The notes: generated by a model from the sequence alone, not told the origin. Shown: positions 10,201 through 19,258, numbered from the stretch's first letter. The stretch is DNA of 64,000 nucleotides from UBA2334 sp049653005 (GCA_049653005.1 JBASFL010000091.1:62001-126000); one strand, 5' to 3'. Made by a program: numbers and translations.

Positions 10201-11310
10201 TCAGGCGGAAGCGGCCGTCAGCCCCTGAGCGTCTTTTGCGGTGTCCAGGGCCTGAGCGGCACGGCGGTACAACTCATCGGGCGTCAGGTCATCGGTCAGT
10301 GCTGTGGCGCACAGGCCCACCGCCATCGACACCCCAATTTGCACCACCGGCCCCATTGACACCGGTTGGGCCTGCACGGCTGTGGCAAACCGCTCGGCGG
10401 CCAAGACCGCCTGTTCGGGGGTGCAGGGGTACAACACGGCCATGAATTCATCACCCGCCATCCGCCCCACCAGTTCACTGCCCCTGGCGCCAGCGGACAA
10501 ACGGCCGGCCACATCGGCCAACACACGGTCGCCCGACGCGTCGCCGTACTCGGCGTTGATGTCTTTGAAGCCGCAAATATCGAAAAGCAGCACCGCCAGC
10601 GGCCGCGACTCTCGTCGGGCCAGGGCCAGTGTTTTGTCGAGAAAGGCCATCAGCGCACGTCGGTTGGCCACTTGCGTCAACGGGTCTTGCGAAACGCTTT
10701 CCAGCAACCAACCGTGCGACTGCTCCAGCGCCTGGTGTTGCATGGCCGCTTTTTGGACCTGTTGGCGCAAAGCCCAGTCACCGACCAGCATGTCAGCCAA
10801 AGAGGCCAACAGACGGGCTTCGCGGTCACCAAAGGCCCTGGGCGCGGTGTCCATCACGCACAAAGCACCCAACACCTGCCCGGTGGGTGCCTGCAAAGTC
10901 ACCGCCGCCAGGAAAGCCACGCCCAGGCCGCCAGCGACCCAGGGGTGGTGCTGGGTGGCCGTGTCCACGCGGGTGTCGGGCACCACACAAAACCCCTGCT
11001 GGGCCAATGCCGGGGGGGCCAACGGTGGGTCCGATGGCACATCGGCACCGTGAAAAGCCTGCACCACAGCGCCATGGGGGCTGAACGACACCATGCACGC
11101 CAATGGCACGTCAAACACCAATGCAGCATGTGCCAGCCAGGAACCCCAGGTGTCACCGGGTGGCACGTCCCAAGCGCCCGGCACCCCGTGTGCGGGGGAT
11201 GGGTCGTTGGCAGGGTCGGGGGACACAAAAACCGTCATGTGCTGTCCATCGGTCTGGGTTGATCGGGCAGCCATTGTCACCCAAGAAATGGCCGCCTTTC
11301 GCCCGAACAC
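10201..11310 (-). CDS. GAF-GGDEF protein, putative diguanylate cyclase with AGDEF motif
   Basis: About 369 residues. Residues 50-185 look like a GAF sensor domain, a short helix follows, and the GGDEF domain runs from DPLTQVANRRAL (209-220) to the C-terminus. The metal-binding LFDICGFKDIN is at 242-252. The active loop reads AGDEF at 285-289 instead of GGDEF; some AGDEF proteins are active, so c-di-GMP synthesis is possible but uncertain. No transmembrane segment is seen. Start may be 11310, 11274 or 11238; all are in frame. It neighbours a chemoreceptor on the same strand. Confidence 0.85.
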   Translation of the reverse strand: MFGRKAAISWVTMAARSTQTDGQHMTVFVSPDPANDPSPAHGVPGAWDVPPGDTWGSWLAHAALVFDVPLACMVSFSPHGAVVQAFHGADVPSDPPLAPPALAQQGFCVVPDTRVDTATQHHPWVAGGLGVAFLAAVTLQAPTGQVLGALCVMDTAPRAFGDREARLLASLADMLVGDWALRQQVQKAAMQHQALEQSHGWLLESVSQDPLTQVANRRALMAFLDKTLALARRESRPLAVLLFDICGFKDINAEYGDASGDRVLADVAGRLSAGARGSELVGRMAGDEFMAVLYPCTPEQAVLAAERFATAVQAQPVSMGPVVQIGVSMAVGLCATALTDDLTPDELYRRAAQALDTAKDAQGLTAASA

Positions 11311-11330
11311 ATTGCGCTGCTGAACCGCGT

Positions 11331-13319
11331 TCAGGCCACGCGGAAGTTGGCAATTTCTTGCTGCAATATTTCAGCCTGCTGCCGCAGCGCGGCGGCGGCC
11401 GACGTGGTTTCTTCCACCAGCGCGGCGTTTTGCTGGGTGCTGCGGTCCAGTTCCTGAATGGATTGCCCGACCTGCCCCACGCCACTGGCCTGCTCGCGTG
11501 CAGAAACCGCGATATCGCTCAGGTACTGGTTGATTTGTTTGGCGTTGCTCACCACCTGCGCCATGGTCTGGCCCGCGTGCTCCACCACACGGGTGCCGCT
11601 TTCCACTTTCTCCACGCTGGTGGTGATGAGGCCCTTGATTTCACGGGCGGCACCGGCGCTGCGCTGTGCCAGGCTGCGCACTTCGCTGGCCACCACGGCA
11701 AACCCGCGCCCGGCTTCACCCGCACGGGCCGCCTCCACGGCGGCGTTCAAGGCCAGGATGTTGGTCTGGAAGGCAATGCCGTCGATCACGCCAATGATGT
11801 CGTTGATCTTGGCGGAAGAAGCGTGAATGTCGTTCATGGTGGTGACCACCTCGGCAATCACACGGCCACCGGTTTCGGCCACGGTGGCGTTGTCGGCCGC
11901 AAAAGCCGCAGCTGACTGGGCGTGCTCGGCGGTGTTGCCCACTGTGGCGCCGATTTCCTCCATTGCAGACGACTGCTCTTCCAGTGCGGCGGCCGAGGCT
12001 TCGGTGCGCGCGGCCAAATCGGTGCTGGCCGCGGCGATTTCGTTGCTGGCGGTGTGCAGTTCGCGCGCGCCGTGGCGCACCTTGCGAATGAGTGCGTGCA
12101 ACGAGTCGTAGGCGGTGACCAGGTCGGCAATCACCACCGAGGCCTCGTCACGGCCCCACGGTGGGTTGGGCTTGTGGCGCAGATCCCCCGTGGACACCTC
12201 TTGCAGGTGCACGGCCATCACGGCCAAGCCCCCACTGGCCACGCGGTAGAAACAATACAAGAAGTACGCGGCCAGCAACAACCCAAACACCAGCACCACC
12301 GACACCACGGTGCGGTCGCTGGCCATGGCGTCGATACGGATGGTCAGCAGTGTGTCCAGTTCGTTCAACATGCGCTCGGCCAGCGCGTATTGGCCGGTGA
12401 TGGCCTTGTCCCCCAATGCACCAAACGCCGCTTGGCTTTCGGCATCAAACGCCTGGCCGTTGACGACCGCTTTGCGGGCCAGGGCAAAGAAACCTTCGGC
12501 GTCGGCCAAGGGGCCGGTGGCCCCCACTTTGGCCGCCAGGCCAGGGTTGTAGGCAAACGACTTGGTCAACCCATCGCGCATGTTGCGAAACTGGAATTCG
12601 GCAATGGGGGCGGTGTCATTGAGCACCAGCTGTTGGGGGTCACTGGCACCACCGCCCTTCATCACCGCCAGCCCGACACCGCGCAAACGGGCAGCCGATT
12701 CAGCCATGTCTGGCAAACGGAAAAACACCGCGTCCATCAAATAGTAGGAGTCGATGTCTGGGTCCAGCGTGAGGTTGGAGCCGTCGGTGGCTTGGTACAG
12801 CAGGGACACCAACGCATCCACGTGCTGGGTGTGGGCGGTGTACACCGGTACAGCACCGCTGGTGGTGCGCTCGGCATCGGCATACGCCGCCTGCACTGCG
12901 GCAAAGGCTTTGGAAGTGCCCAACTCGGCACCCAGCCGTTGCTCCAACGCAGCCAGCTTTGTTCGCGCGGCTTGCAGACGGGACTTGACGTCGGAAGCCG
13001 TGTTCGCCCCCCCCCCTGCGGCCTGGGCGCTGGATTCCCGGCGCCACTGCTGCGCCAAATCGATCATGGGAATGATTTGGCGGTTGTACTCAACGCCCAA
13101 ACGCTCTTTTGCCGAAAATGCAATATTGGTGTTGGTGGTGCGAAAGTACGACCATGTCAGCCACGACAAAGGCACCAGAAAGCAGATGCAAATGACCAAT
13201 GCTTTGACTGAGAAACTGACATTGCCCAGCACACGCATGCCTGGGGCCCAGACACCGTCAGGCTGAAAATAGGCATCGGCGCTGCTGGCCGTGCGGGACG
13301 AATGGGGTGTACTGGACAT
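11331..13319 (-). CDS. Methyl-accepting chemotaxis protein
   Basis: A 662-residue transmembrane chemoreceptor. One membrane segment is at about residues 36-58, a long periplasmic helical domain follows, a second segment (VVSVVLVFGLLLAAYFLYC) lies near the middle, then a HAMP-like region and the cytoplasmic signalling hairpin with the conserved tip GIAFQTNILALNAAVEAARA. The C-terminus ends in RVA with no CheR-docking pentapeptide. The ligand cannot be inferred. Start 13319 (MSSTPHSS) was preferred to the ATG at 13451. No che genes are near. Confidence 0.93.
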   Translation of the reverse strand: MSSTPHSSRTASSADAYFQPDGVWAPGMRVLGNVSFSVKALVICICFLVPLSWLTWSYFRTTNTNIAFSAKERLGVEYNRQIIPMIDLAQQWRRESSAQAAGGGANTASDVKSRLQAARTKLAALEQRLGAELGTSKAFAAVQAAYADAERTTSGAVPVYTAHTQHVDALVSLLYQATDGSNLTLDPDIDSYYLMDAVFFRLPDMAESAARLRGVGLAVMKGGGASDPQQLVLNDTAPIAEFQFRNMRDGLTKSFAYNPGLAAKVGATGPLADAEGFFALARKAVVNGQAFDAESQAAFGALGDKAITGQYALAERMLNELDTLLTIRIDAMASDRTVVSVVLVFGLLLAAYFLYCFYRVASGGLAVMAVHLQEVSTGDLRHKPNPPWGRDEASVVIADLVTAYDSLHALIRKVRHGARELHTASNEIAAASTDLAARTEASAAALEEQSSAMEEIGATVGNTAEHAQSAAAFAADNATVAETGGRVIAEVVTTMNDIHASSAKINDIIGVIDGIAFQTNILALNAAVEAARAGEAGRGFAVVASEVRSLAQRSAGAAREIKGLITTSVEKVESGTRVVEHAGQTMAQVVSNAKQINQYLSDIAVSAREQASGVGQVGQSIQELDRSTQQNAALVEETTSAAAALRQQAEILQQEIANFRVA

Positions 13320-13609
13320 GGGTGTTTTCTTCAGAATGGGCCAACGATTTTGTAACGACCGGCACAGCAAAACCCGTGCCGGTAACACTGCTGCATTCAA
13401 ACAGAATTTCTGCCCATTTACCCTGACAAAACCTCGATAACAGAAAGACAAACACTTAAGACATTCTGAAAGCCAATAAAAGTTTATTGCGCATTCACCA
13501 ATACAAGACGAAATTCAAACAAATGCATTAATTTGGTGCGAAATGTATTTATTCACCAATGAAGTGCGAGGCATTTCGTCAAATCGCCCCATTTCGGCGC
13601 ACAAAAGAA
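13320..13609. other. Intergenic region upstream of the chemoreceptor gene
   Basis: About 290 bases between the chemoreceptor start and the propionate operon terminator. The part from 13450 to 13570 is AT-rich compared with its surroundings and should hold the chemoreceptor promoter. I found no convincing sigma-28 (FliA) or sigma-54 motif on the minus strand, and no gene. Confidence 0.4.
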
Positions 13610-13644
13610 CAAACCCCGGGGGCACACAGGCAACCCGGGGTTTG
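13610..13644 (-). terminator. Terminator of the propionate operon
   Basis: Perfect 11-bp stem CAAACCCCGGG/CCCGGGGTTTG with a 13-base loop. Read on the minus strand it is followed by the T-rich TTCTTTTG. It lies 53 bases past the stop of the last gene of the mcm-to-VOC operon, so it is the likely rho-independent end of that transcript. Confidence 0.75.
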
Positions 13645-13697
13645 TGTTGAACAAGGCAGCGGCAGGCAACCGCTGCCCGCCCATCCCACGGCGCGTG

Positions 13698-14198
13698 TCA
13701 GTGGACAGCGGTGGGAGCTTGGGCAGCCAATGCGGCAAACGCAGCCACCACCTCGGGTGGCGCCTGCACCAACTCGATCAGCACGCCCTCGCCCCCAATG
13801 GGGAACTCGTCGTTGCCCTTGGGGTGCAAAAACGTGATGTCAAAACCCGCCGCGCCTTTGCGAATGCCACCGGGTGCAAACCGCACACCTTGTGCACCCA
13901 GCCACTCCACCGCCACAGGCAGGTCGTCAATCCACAGGCCGATGTGATTCAGCGGGGTGGTGTGCACGGCGGGCTTTTTCTCGGGGTCCAGCGGCTGCAT
14001 CAGGTCCACCTCGACCTTGAACGGGCCGGTGCCAATGGCGCAAATGTCTTCATCCACGTTTTCGCGCTCGGAACGGAACGTGCCCGTCACCTCCAGCCCA
14101 AACATGTCCACCCACAGCTTTTGCAGACGGGTTTTGCTGGGGCCACCGATGGCGATTTGCTGGATGCCCAGTACCTTGAAAGGACGCTGGACGCTCAT
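13698..14198 (-). CDS. VOC-family protein, probable methylmalonyl-CoA epimerase
   Basis: A 166-residue vicinal oxygen chelate protein with two beta-alpha-beta-beta-beta modules. Position at the end of the mcm-meaB-pccB-pccA operon and the C-terminal HPKG...GVLIELVQAP suggest conversion of the S and R isomers of methylmalonyl-CoA. Later metal ligands are seen (H in LNHIGLWIDD, E in LIELVQ), but the first ligand position reads Q in GIQQIAIGG where histidine is usual. Its ATG shares one base with the pccA stop (TGATG), so translation is coupled. A generic glyoxalase-like role is the alternative. Confidence 0.72.
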   Translation of the reverse strand: MSVQRPFKVLGIQQIAIGGPSKTRLQKLWVDMFGLEVTGTFRSERENVDEDICAIGTGPFKVEVDLMQPLDPEKKPAVHTTPLNHIGLWIDDLPVAVEWLGAQGVRFAPGGIRKGAAGFDITFLHPKGNDEFPIGGEGVLIELVQAPPEVVAAFAALAAQAPTAVH

Positions 14199-16273
14199 CA
14201 CACGAACTCCACGATGGGTTGGTCCACCGTCAGGCTTTCGCCCTTGGCCGCCAGCACCTTGCCCACCACGCCATCGGCGGCGGCAAACAGCACGTTTTCC
14301 ATTTTCATGGCCTCGATCACCGCCACACGTTCACCTGCCTGCACCTTCTGGCCGGGTTGCACCGCCACTTCAACCAGCAAACCGGGCATGGGCGACAGCA
14401 CGTAGCGGCTCATGTCGGGCGGGGCCTTGAACGGCATGAGGCGGTGCAGCTCGGCCATGCGGGGCGACATGACCAGCGCATCGATCTTGGTGCCGTTGTG
14501 CTGCACCTGCAGCACCAGCGGGTTTTTGGGAATGCCGCGCTCGATTTGGGCGGTGAAAGGCTGGCCGTTCACCGTGCCTTCGATGCGCACATCGTTCAGG
14601 CGTGAATCACTGCTGATTTCATAGCTTGAATCGCCCACCTGTATTGCGGCAGAGCCCGATTTGTTTGTGAATTCGTCCACATGCACATTCACATACTGGT
14701 TGGCGCCCGCTGCGCCCAGCACCACCACGGTGTAGTTGCTGCCCACCTTCACGTCGTAACCGCGCAGCTGGCCGCTGATGCCGGCAGCGCGCTCGCGGCT
14801 CTTGCGGCGCACAAAGGCGGCCAGGGCCACCAGGAAGTTGGGGTCGCTGTGCGGCACGTCCTCGGCCTTGAAGCCTTGGCTGTACTGCTCGGCAATGAAG
14901 CCGGTGTTGAACTGGCCCGACACGAAGCGCGGGTGCGCCAGCAACGCCGCCTGGAACGGGATGTTGCTGCTGATGCCGCGAATGACAAAGCCGTTCAGGG
15001 CTTCGCGCATTTTGGCAATGGCCTCGGTTCGGTCTTTGCCGTGGACGATGAGCTTGGCAATCATCGAGTCGTAGTACATGGGGATTTCACCGCCATCGAC
15101 CACACCGGTGTCCACGCGCACGCCACCAAAGTTGCCATTGGCATACGCCGCGCCTTGCAGCGTTTCTTCGGACTGGTGCAGATCGGTGGCAGGGGGCTGG
15201 AAACGCACCAGGCGGCCCGTGCTGGGCAGGAAGTTGCGGAAGGGGTCTTCCGCGTTGATGCGGCACTCAATGGCCCAGCCTTCGCGCTTCACCTCGGCTT
15301 GCGTCAGCGGCAGCTTTTCGCCAGCGGCCACGCGGATCATCAGCTCCACCAGGTCCAGACCGGTGATGCATTCCGTGACAGGGTGCTCCACTTGGAGACG
15401 GGTGTTCATTTCCAGGAAATAGAAGTCCTGGTTTTTGCCCACCACGAACTCCACCGTGCCCGCGCTTTCGTAGTTCACGGCCTTGGCCAGGGCCACGGCC
15501 TGCTCGCCCATGGCTTTGCGGGTGGCTTCGCTGATGAAGGGAGACGGTGCCTCTTCAATCACCTTCTGGTGGCGGCGCTGGATGGAGCACTCGCGCTCGT
15601 TCAGGTACAGCACGTTGCCATGGCTGTCGCCGATCAGCTGGATTTCGATGTGGCGAGGCTCTTCCACAAACTTTTCGATGAACACGCGGTCGTCGCCAAA
15701 GCTGTTGCGGGCCTCATTGCGGCAGCTGGTGAAACCTTCAAACGCCTCTTTGTCGTTGAACGCCACGCGCAGGCCTTTGCCACCGCCGCCGGCGCTGGCC
15801 TTGATCATCACGGGGTAGCCAATGCCTTGGGCAATTTCCACGGCCTTTTCAGGCGTTTCGATGGCGTCGTTCACGCCGGGGATGCAGTTCACGCCTGCGG
15901 CACCGGCGAGTTTTTTGGACTCGATCTTGTCGCCCATCTTGCCGATGGAGTAGTGCTTGGGGCCGATGAAGGTGATGCCCTCTTCTTCCACGCGCTTGGA
16001 AAACTCGGCGTTTTCGCTCAGAAAGCCGTAGCCGGGGTGCACGGCCTGTGCGCCAGTGGCCTTGCAGGCGGCAATGATTTTGTCAGCCAGCAAATAGCTT
16101 TCGCGGCTGGGAGCGGGGCCGATGTTGACGGCCTCGTCGGCCAGCTTGACGTGGCGGGCTTCTTTGTCGGCATCGGAATACACCGCCACGGTTTTGATGC
16201 CCATTTTGCGGGCGGTGGCGATGACGCGGCAGGCGATTTCGCCACGGTTGGCGATCAGGATTTTGGTGAACAT
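14198..16273 (-). CDS. pccA: Propionyl-CoA carboxylase alpha subunit (biotin carboxylase plus biotin carrier)
   Basis: A 691-residue protein joining a biotin carboxylase and a biotin carrier domain. It begins MFTKILIANRGEIACRVI. An ATP-grasp region with a glycine-rich loop (KASAGGGGKGLR) follows, and the biotinylated lysine is in EAMKMEN near the C-terminus. It carboxylates biotin and, with PccB, turns propionyl-CoA into methylmalonyl-CoA. The gene context selects PccA over acetyl- or methylcrotonyl-CoA carboxylase. The frame stays open about 290 bases upstream through a repeat region, but ATG 16273 is the conserved start. Confidence 0.94.
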   Translation of the reverse strand: MFTKILIANRGEIACRVIATARKMGIKTVAVYSDADKEARHVKLADEAVNIGPAPSRESYLLADKIIAACKATGAQAVHPGYGFLSENAEFSKRVEEEGITFIGPKHYSIGKMGDKIESKKLAGAAGVNCIPGVNDAIETPEKAVEIAQGIGYPVMIKASAGGGGKGLRVAFNDKEAFEGFTSCRNEARNSFGDDRVFIEKFVEEPRHIEIQLIGDSHGNVLYLNERECSIQRRHQKVIEEAPSPFISEATRKAMGEQAVALAKAVNYESAGTVEFVVGKNQDFYFLEMNTRLQVEHPVTECITGLDLVELMIRVAAGEKLPLTQAEVKREGWAIECRINAEDPFRNFLPSTGRLVRFQPPATDLHQSEETLQGAAYANGNFGGVRVDTGVVDGGEIPMYYDSMIAKLIVHGKDRTEAIAKMREALNGFVIRGISSNIPFQAALLAHPRFVSGQFNTGFIAEQYSQGFKAEDVPHSDPNFLVALAAFVRRKSRERAAGISGQLRGYDVKVGSNYTVVVLGAAGANQYVNVHVDEFTNKSGSAAIQVGDSSYEISSDSRLNDVRIEGTVNGQPFTAQIERGIPKNPLVLQVQHNGTKIDALVMSPRMAELHRLMPFKAPPDMSRYVLSPMPGLLVEVAVQPGQKVQAGERVAVIEAMKMENVLFAAADGVVGKVLAAKGESLTVDQPIVEFV

Positions 16274-16332
16274 GTGCAGTCTCCTAGTCGGAAATTCGGT
16301 TGTGGTGCTCAGGCTTGGGCTGGACCCGCAAT

Positions 16333-16414
16333 GGGTGCGGCGTGTCCGCCTCCGCTCATGTCCCCCGCCCTGCGGGCTCCTCCTTGACTTCGCTGCGGCG
16401 AACACGCCGCACCC
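16333..16414. repeat. Inverted-repeat element 1 between pccB and pccA
   Basis: Arms of 18 bp at 16333-16350 and 16397-16414 (GGGTGCGGCGTGTCCGCC and its complement with one mismatch) enclose a 46-base core containing GTCCCCCGCCCTGCGGGCTC and CTCCTCCTT. The core is related to that of the second element at 16462-16553 read on the opposite strand, while the arms differ. Confidence 0.75.
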
Positions 16415-16461
16415 GTTGCTGCGAAGGAAGACTTGTACTGAGCGGTGGCATGCCAAGCACC

Positions 16462-16553
16462 CTGGATCGGGTGGGCTGGGCGTTTTGCGCAGGTAAAGGA
16501 GGAGCGCGCAGCGAGGGGGACACGGAGCAAAACGCCCAGCCCACCCGATCCAG
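16462..16553. repeat. Inverted-repeat element 2 between pccB and pccA
   Basis: Perfect 27-bp arms at 16462-16488 and 16527-16553, starting CTGGATCGGGTGGGC, separated by 38 bases. The complement of the core reads GTGTCCCCCTCGCTGCGCGC then TCCTCCTT, clearly related to the core of element 1 in the opposite orientation. The whole could fold into a very stable hairpin in the pccB-pccA mRNA and might alter the subunit ratio. Confidence 0.8.
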
Positions 16554-16583
16554 CGCCCACACAAGCCTTACCCATGGCAAAAC

Positions 16584-18116
16584 TCACAGCGGAATGTTCC
16601 CGTGCTTGCGCCAGGGGTTTTCCAGCTTCTTGTCTTTCAACATCACCAGAGAACGGCAGATGCGCTTGCGCGTTTCGTGCGGCAGGATCACGTCGTCGAT
16701 GAAGCCACGGGCACCGGCCACAAACGGGTTTGCAAAGCGGGCTTTGTATTCGGCCTCTTTGGCGGCCAGTTTGGCGGGGTCGCCCTTGTCTTCGCGGAAG
16801 ATGATTTCCACCGCGCCCTTGGCACCCATCACCGCAATTTCGGCGTTGGGCCAGGCCAGGTTCACGTCGCCGCGCAGGTGCTTGGAGGCCATCACGTCAT
16901 ACGCGCCGCCGTAGGCTTTGCGGGTGATGACGGTGATTTTCGGCACCGTGCACTCGGCATACGCGTACAGCAGCTTGGCACCGTGTTTGATGATGCCGCC
17001 GTACTCTTGGCTGGTGCCGGGCATGAAACCGGGCACGTCCACAAAGGTGATGACGGGAATGTTGAACGCATCGCAAAAGCGCACAAAACGCGCGGCCTTG
17101 ATGGAGCTTTTGATGTCCAGGCAACCGGCCAGCACCAGCGGCTGGTTGGCCACGATGCCCACGGTCTGGCCGTCCATGCGGGCAAAACCGATGAGGATGT
17201 TTTTGGCGTAGTCGGGCTGCAGCTCGAAGAAGTCGCCATCGTCCACGGTTTTGACGATCAGCTCCTTCATGTCGTAGGGCTTGTTGGGGTTGTCGGGCAC
17301 CAGCGTGTCCAGGCTCAGCTCCATGCGGCTGATGGGGTCGCCGCTTTGGCGCACGGGCGCTTTTTCGCGGTTGTTCAGCGGCAGGTAGTTGTACAGACGG
17401 CGCAGCATCAGCAGCGCTTCCACGTCGTTTTCAAAAGCCATGTCGGCCACACCGCTCTTGGTGGTGTGCGTCACCGCGCCGCCGAGTTCTTCGGCGGTCA
17501 CTTCTTCGTGCGTCACGGTTTTCACCACCTCGGGGCCGGTGACGAACATGTAGCTGCTGTCTTTCACCATGAAGATGAAGTCGGTCATGGCGGGGGAATA
17601 CACCGCACCACCGGCCGAGGGGCCCATGATCATGCTGATTTGCGGGATGACACCGCTGGCCATCACGTTGCGCTGGAACACGTCGGCATAGCCGCCCAAG
17701 CTGGCCACGCCCTCTTGAATGCGGGCACCGCCCGAGTCGTTCAAACCGATGACGGGTGCGCCGACCTTCATGGCCTGGTCCATCACCTTGCAGATTTTTT
17801 CGGCATGCGCCTCAGACAGCGCGCCACCGAACACGGTGAAATCCTGGCTGAACACGAACACCAGGCGGCCGTTGATCATGCCGTAGCCCGTGACCACGCC
17901 ATCGCCGGGAATTTTCTGGTCTTGCATGCCAAAGTCGGTGCAACGATGCTCGACAAACATGTCCCACTCTTCAAACGTGCCCTCGTCCAGCAGCACCTCC
18001 AGGCGCTCGCGGGCGGTGAGCTTTCCCTTTTTGTGTTGCGCGTCAATGCGCTTTTGGCCTCCGCCCAGGCGGGCTGCGGCGCGCTTTTCTTCCAGTTGTT
18101 GAAGGATGTCTTGCAT
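16584..18116 (-). CDS. pccB: Propionyl-CoA carboxylase beta subunit
   Basis: A 510-residue carboxyltransferase of the crotonase-like superfamily that moves the carboxyl group from biotin to propionyl-CoA. Oxyanion-hole glycines are visible in both halves (DSGGARIQEG and GPSAGGAVYSPA; YGGAYDVM), the length is typical, and the C-terminus NPWRKHGNIPL matches PccB. It is separated from pccA by a 310-base gap holding two inverted-repeat elements. It belongs to the same minus-strand operon as meaB. Confidence 0.95.
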   Translation of the reverse strand: MQDILQQLEEKRAAARLGGGQKRIDAQHKKGKLTARERLEVLLDEGTFEEWDMFVEHRCTDFGMQDQKIPGDGVVTGYGMINGRLVFVFSQDFTVFGGALSEAHAEKICKVMDQAMKVGAPVIGLNDSGGARIQEGVASLGGYADVFQRNVMASGVIPQISMIMGPSAGGAVYSPAMTDFIFMVKDSSYMFVTGPEVVKTVTHEEVTAEELGGAVTHTTKSGVADMAFENDVEALLMLRRLYNYLPLNNREKAPVRQSGDPISRMELSLDTLVPDNPNKPYDMKELIVKTVDDGDFFELQPDYAKNILIGFARMDGQTVGIVANQPLVLAGCLDIKSSIKAARFVRFCDAFNIPVITFVDVPGFMPGTSQEYGGIIKHGAKLLYAYAECTVPKITVITRKAYGGAYDVMASKHLRGDVNLAWPNAEIAVMGAKGAVEIIFREDKGDPAKLAAKEAEYKARFANPFVAGARGFIDDVILPHETRKRICRSLVMLKDKKLENPWRKHGNIPL

Positions 18117-18177
18117 GGTGGGCTCTTTCTGACGGGCGGAAAAGGGATAAAAAAGGGGTAAAAAAGACTAAATTTAA

Positions 18178-18232
18178 ATAGCTGACAAGTGAACAGGGTC
18201 AAGCGCTAGAGGCACTTTTTATTCATAAATCA
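18178..18232 (+). repeat. Dispersed AAGCGCT repeat, copy B
   Basis: Reads ATAGCTGAC, 12 bases, TCAAGCGCTAGAGGC, then CTTTTTATTCATAAATCA. It aligns closely with copy D at 29552. It lies between meaB and pccB, and its conserved TAAATCA end supplies, on the minus strand, the TGA stop codon of meaB. Confidence 0.8.
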
Positions 18233-19258
18233 ATGCACGCCCGAGGCAGGTGAGCGTTCTGCATAGAGGTTCAGCAGGCTGCGCGCAGCGGTGGACGCGG
18301 CCACATCGCCCGCCGCCACCTGCGCGGTGAGTGCATCCAGCTGCGCGCGCACGGCGGGGTGCTGGCGAAAAGCCAGCTTCAGCCCGGCGTCGATGCGCTC
18401 CCACATCCAGGCTTGGGCCTGGTGGTGACGGCGTGAGGCCAGTCGGCCATTGGCGGTTTGCAGGCGTTGGAAGTTGAGCACTTCGGTCCAAAAACCGTCA
18501 ACGCCTTGGTTTTGCAAAGCGCTGAGCTTCAGCACCTTGGGGTGCCAAGCTGTGGCATCGGCATGGGCATGACCCAAAGCGCCACCATGCATACCCAGCA
18601 GTTGCAGGGCGCTGGTGACTTGCAGCTCAGCCCGGGTGGCGGCCAGAGGGTCGATGTCGGCTTTGTTGATGACCACCAGGTCGGCCAGCTCCATCACGCC
18701 TTTTTTAATGGCCTGCAGGTCGTCGCCGGCATTGGGCAGTTGCAGCAGACAGAACATGTCGGTCATGTTGGCCACGGCCGTTTCGCTCTGGCCCACGCCC
18801 ACGGTTTCCACCAGCACGACGCTGTAACCGGCGGCTTCGCACACCAGCATGCTTTCGCGGGTTTTTTCGGCCACGCCGCCCAGCGTGCCGCTGCTGGGGC
18901 TGGGGCGGATGTAGGCCTGCGGGTGCACCGACAAAAATTCCATACGGGTTTTGTCACCCAAAATGCTACCGCCCGACACCGTGCTGGAAGGGTCCACCGC
19001 CAGCACCGCCACGCGGTGGCCCAGGCCAATCAGGTACAGGCCCAGCGCCTCGATGAACGTGCTTTTGCCCACGCCCGGCACACCACTGATGCCCAGCCGC
19101 AGCGCCTTGCCGGTGTGCGGCAACATGGCGGTCAGCAGCTCGTCGGCCTGGGCACGGTGGTCGGTGCGGGTGGACTCCAGCAGCGTGATGGCCTTGGCCA
19201 TGGCACGGCGCTGCTGGGCGGGGTTGCCGCTGACGATGTGGTCGAGCAAGGGGGTCAT
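18230..19258 (-). CDS. meaB: Methylmalonyl-CoA mutase-associated GTPase MeaB
   Basis: A 342-residue G3E-family P-loop GTPase that loads and protects the B12 cofactor of methylmalonyl-CoA mutase. The P-loop GVPGVGKST is near residue 60, ETVGVGQSE is the Walker B/switch region, and NKAD gives guanine specificity. It lies in the operon with mcm but is separated from it by vapBC, whose vapC stop overlaps the meaB ATG by four bases. Its stop codon lies at the edge of a dispersed repeat. Confidence 0.94.
   Translation of the reverse strand: MTPLLDHIVSGNPAQQRRAMAKAITLLESTRTDHRAQADELLTAMLPHTGKALRLGISGVPGVGKSTFIEALGLYLIGLGHRVAVLAVDPSSTVSGGSILGDKTRMEFLSVHPQAYIRPSPSSGTLGGVAEKTRESMLVCEAAGYSVVLVETVGVGQSETAVANMTDMFCLLQLPNAGDDLQAIKKGVMELADLVVINKADIDPLAATRAELQVTSALQLLGMHGGALGHAHADATAWHPKVLKLSALQNQGVDGFWTEVLNFQRLQTANGRLASRRHHQAQAWMWERIDAGLKLAFRQHPAVRAQLDALTAQVAAGDVAASTAARSLLNLYAERSPASGVH

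Noticed and set aside
14581..14650. Seventh copy of the AAGCGCT repeat in pccA
   Set aside because: It has an ATAGCTTGA stretch but lacks the CAAGCGCT core and right block, and the encoded residues fit the normal PccA sequence.
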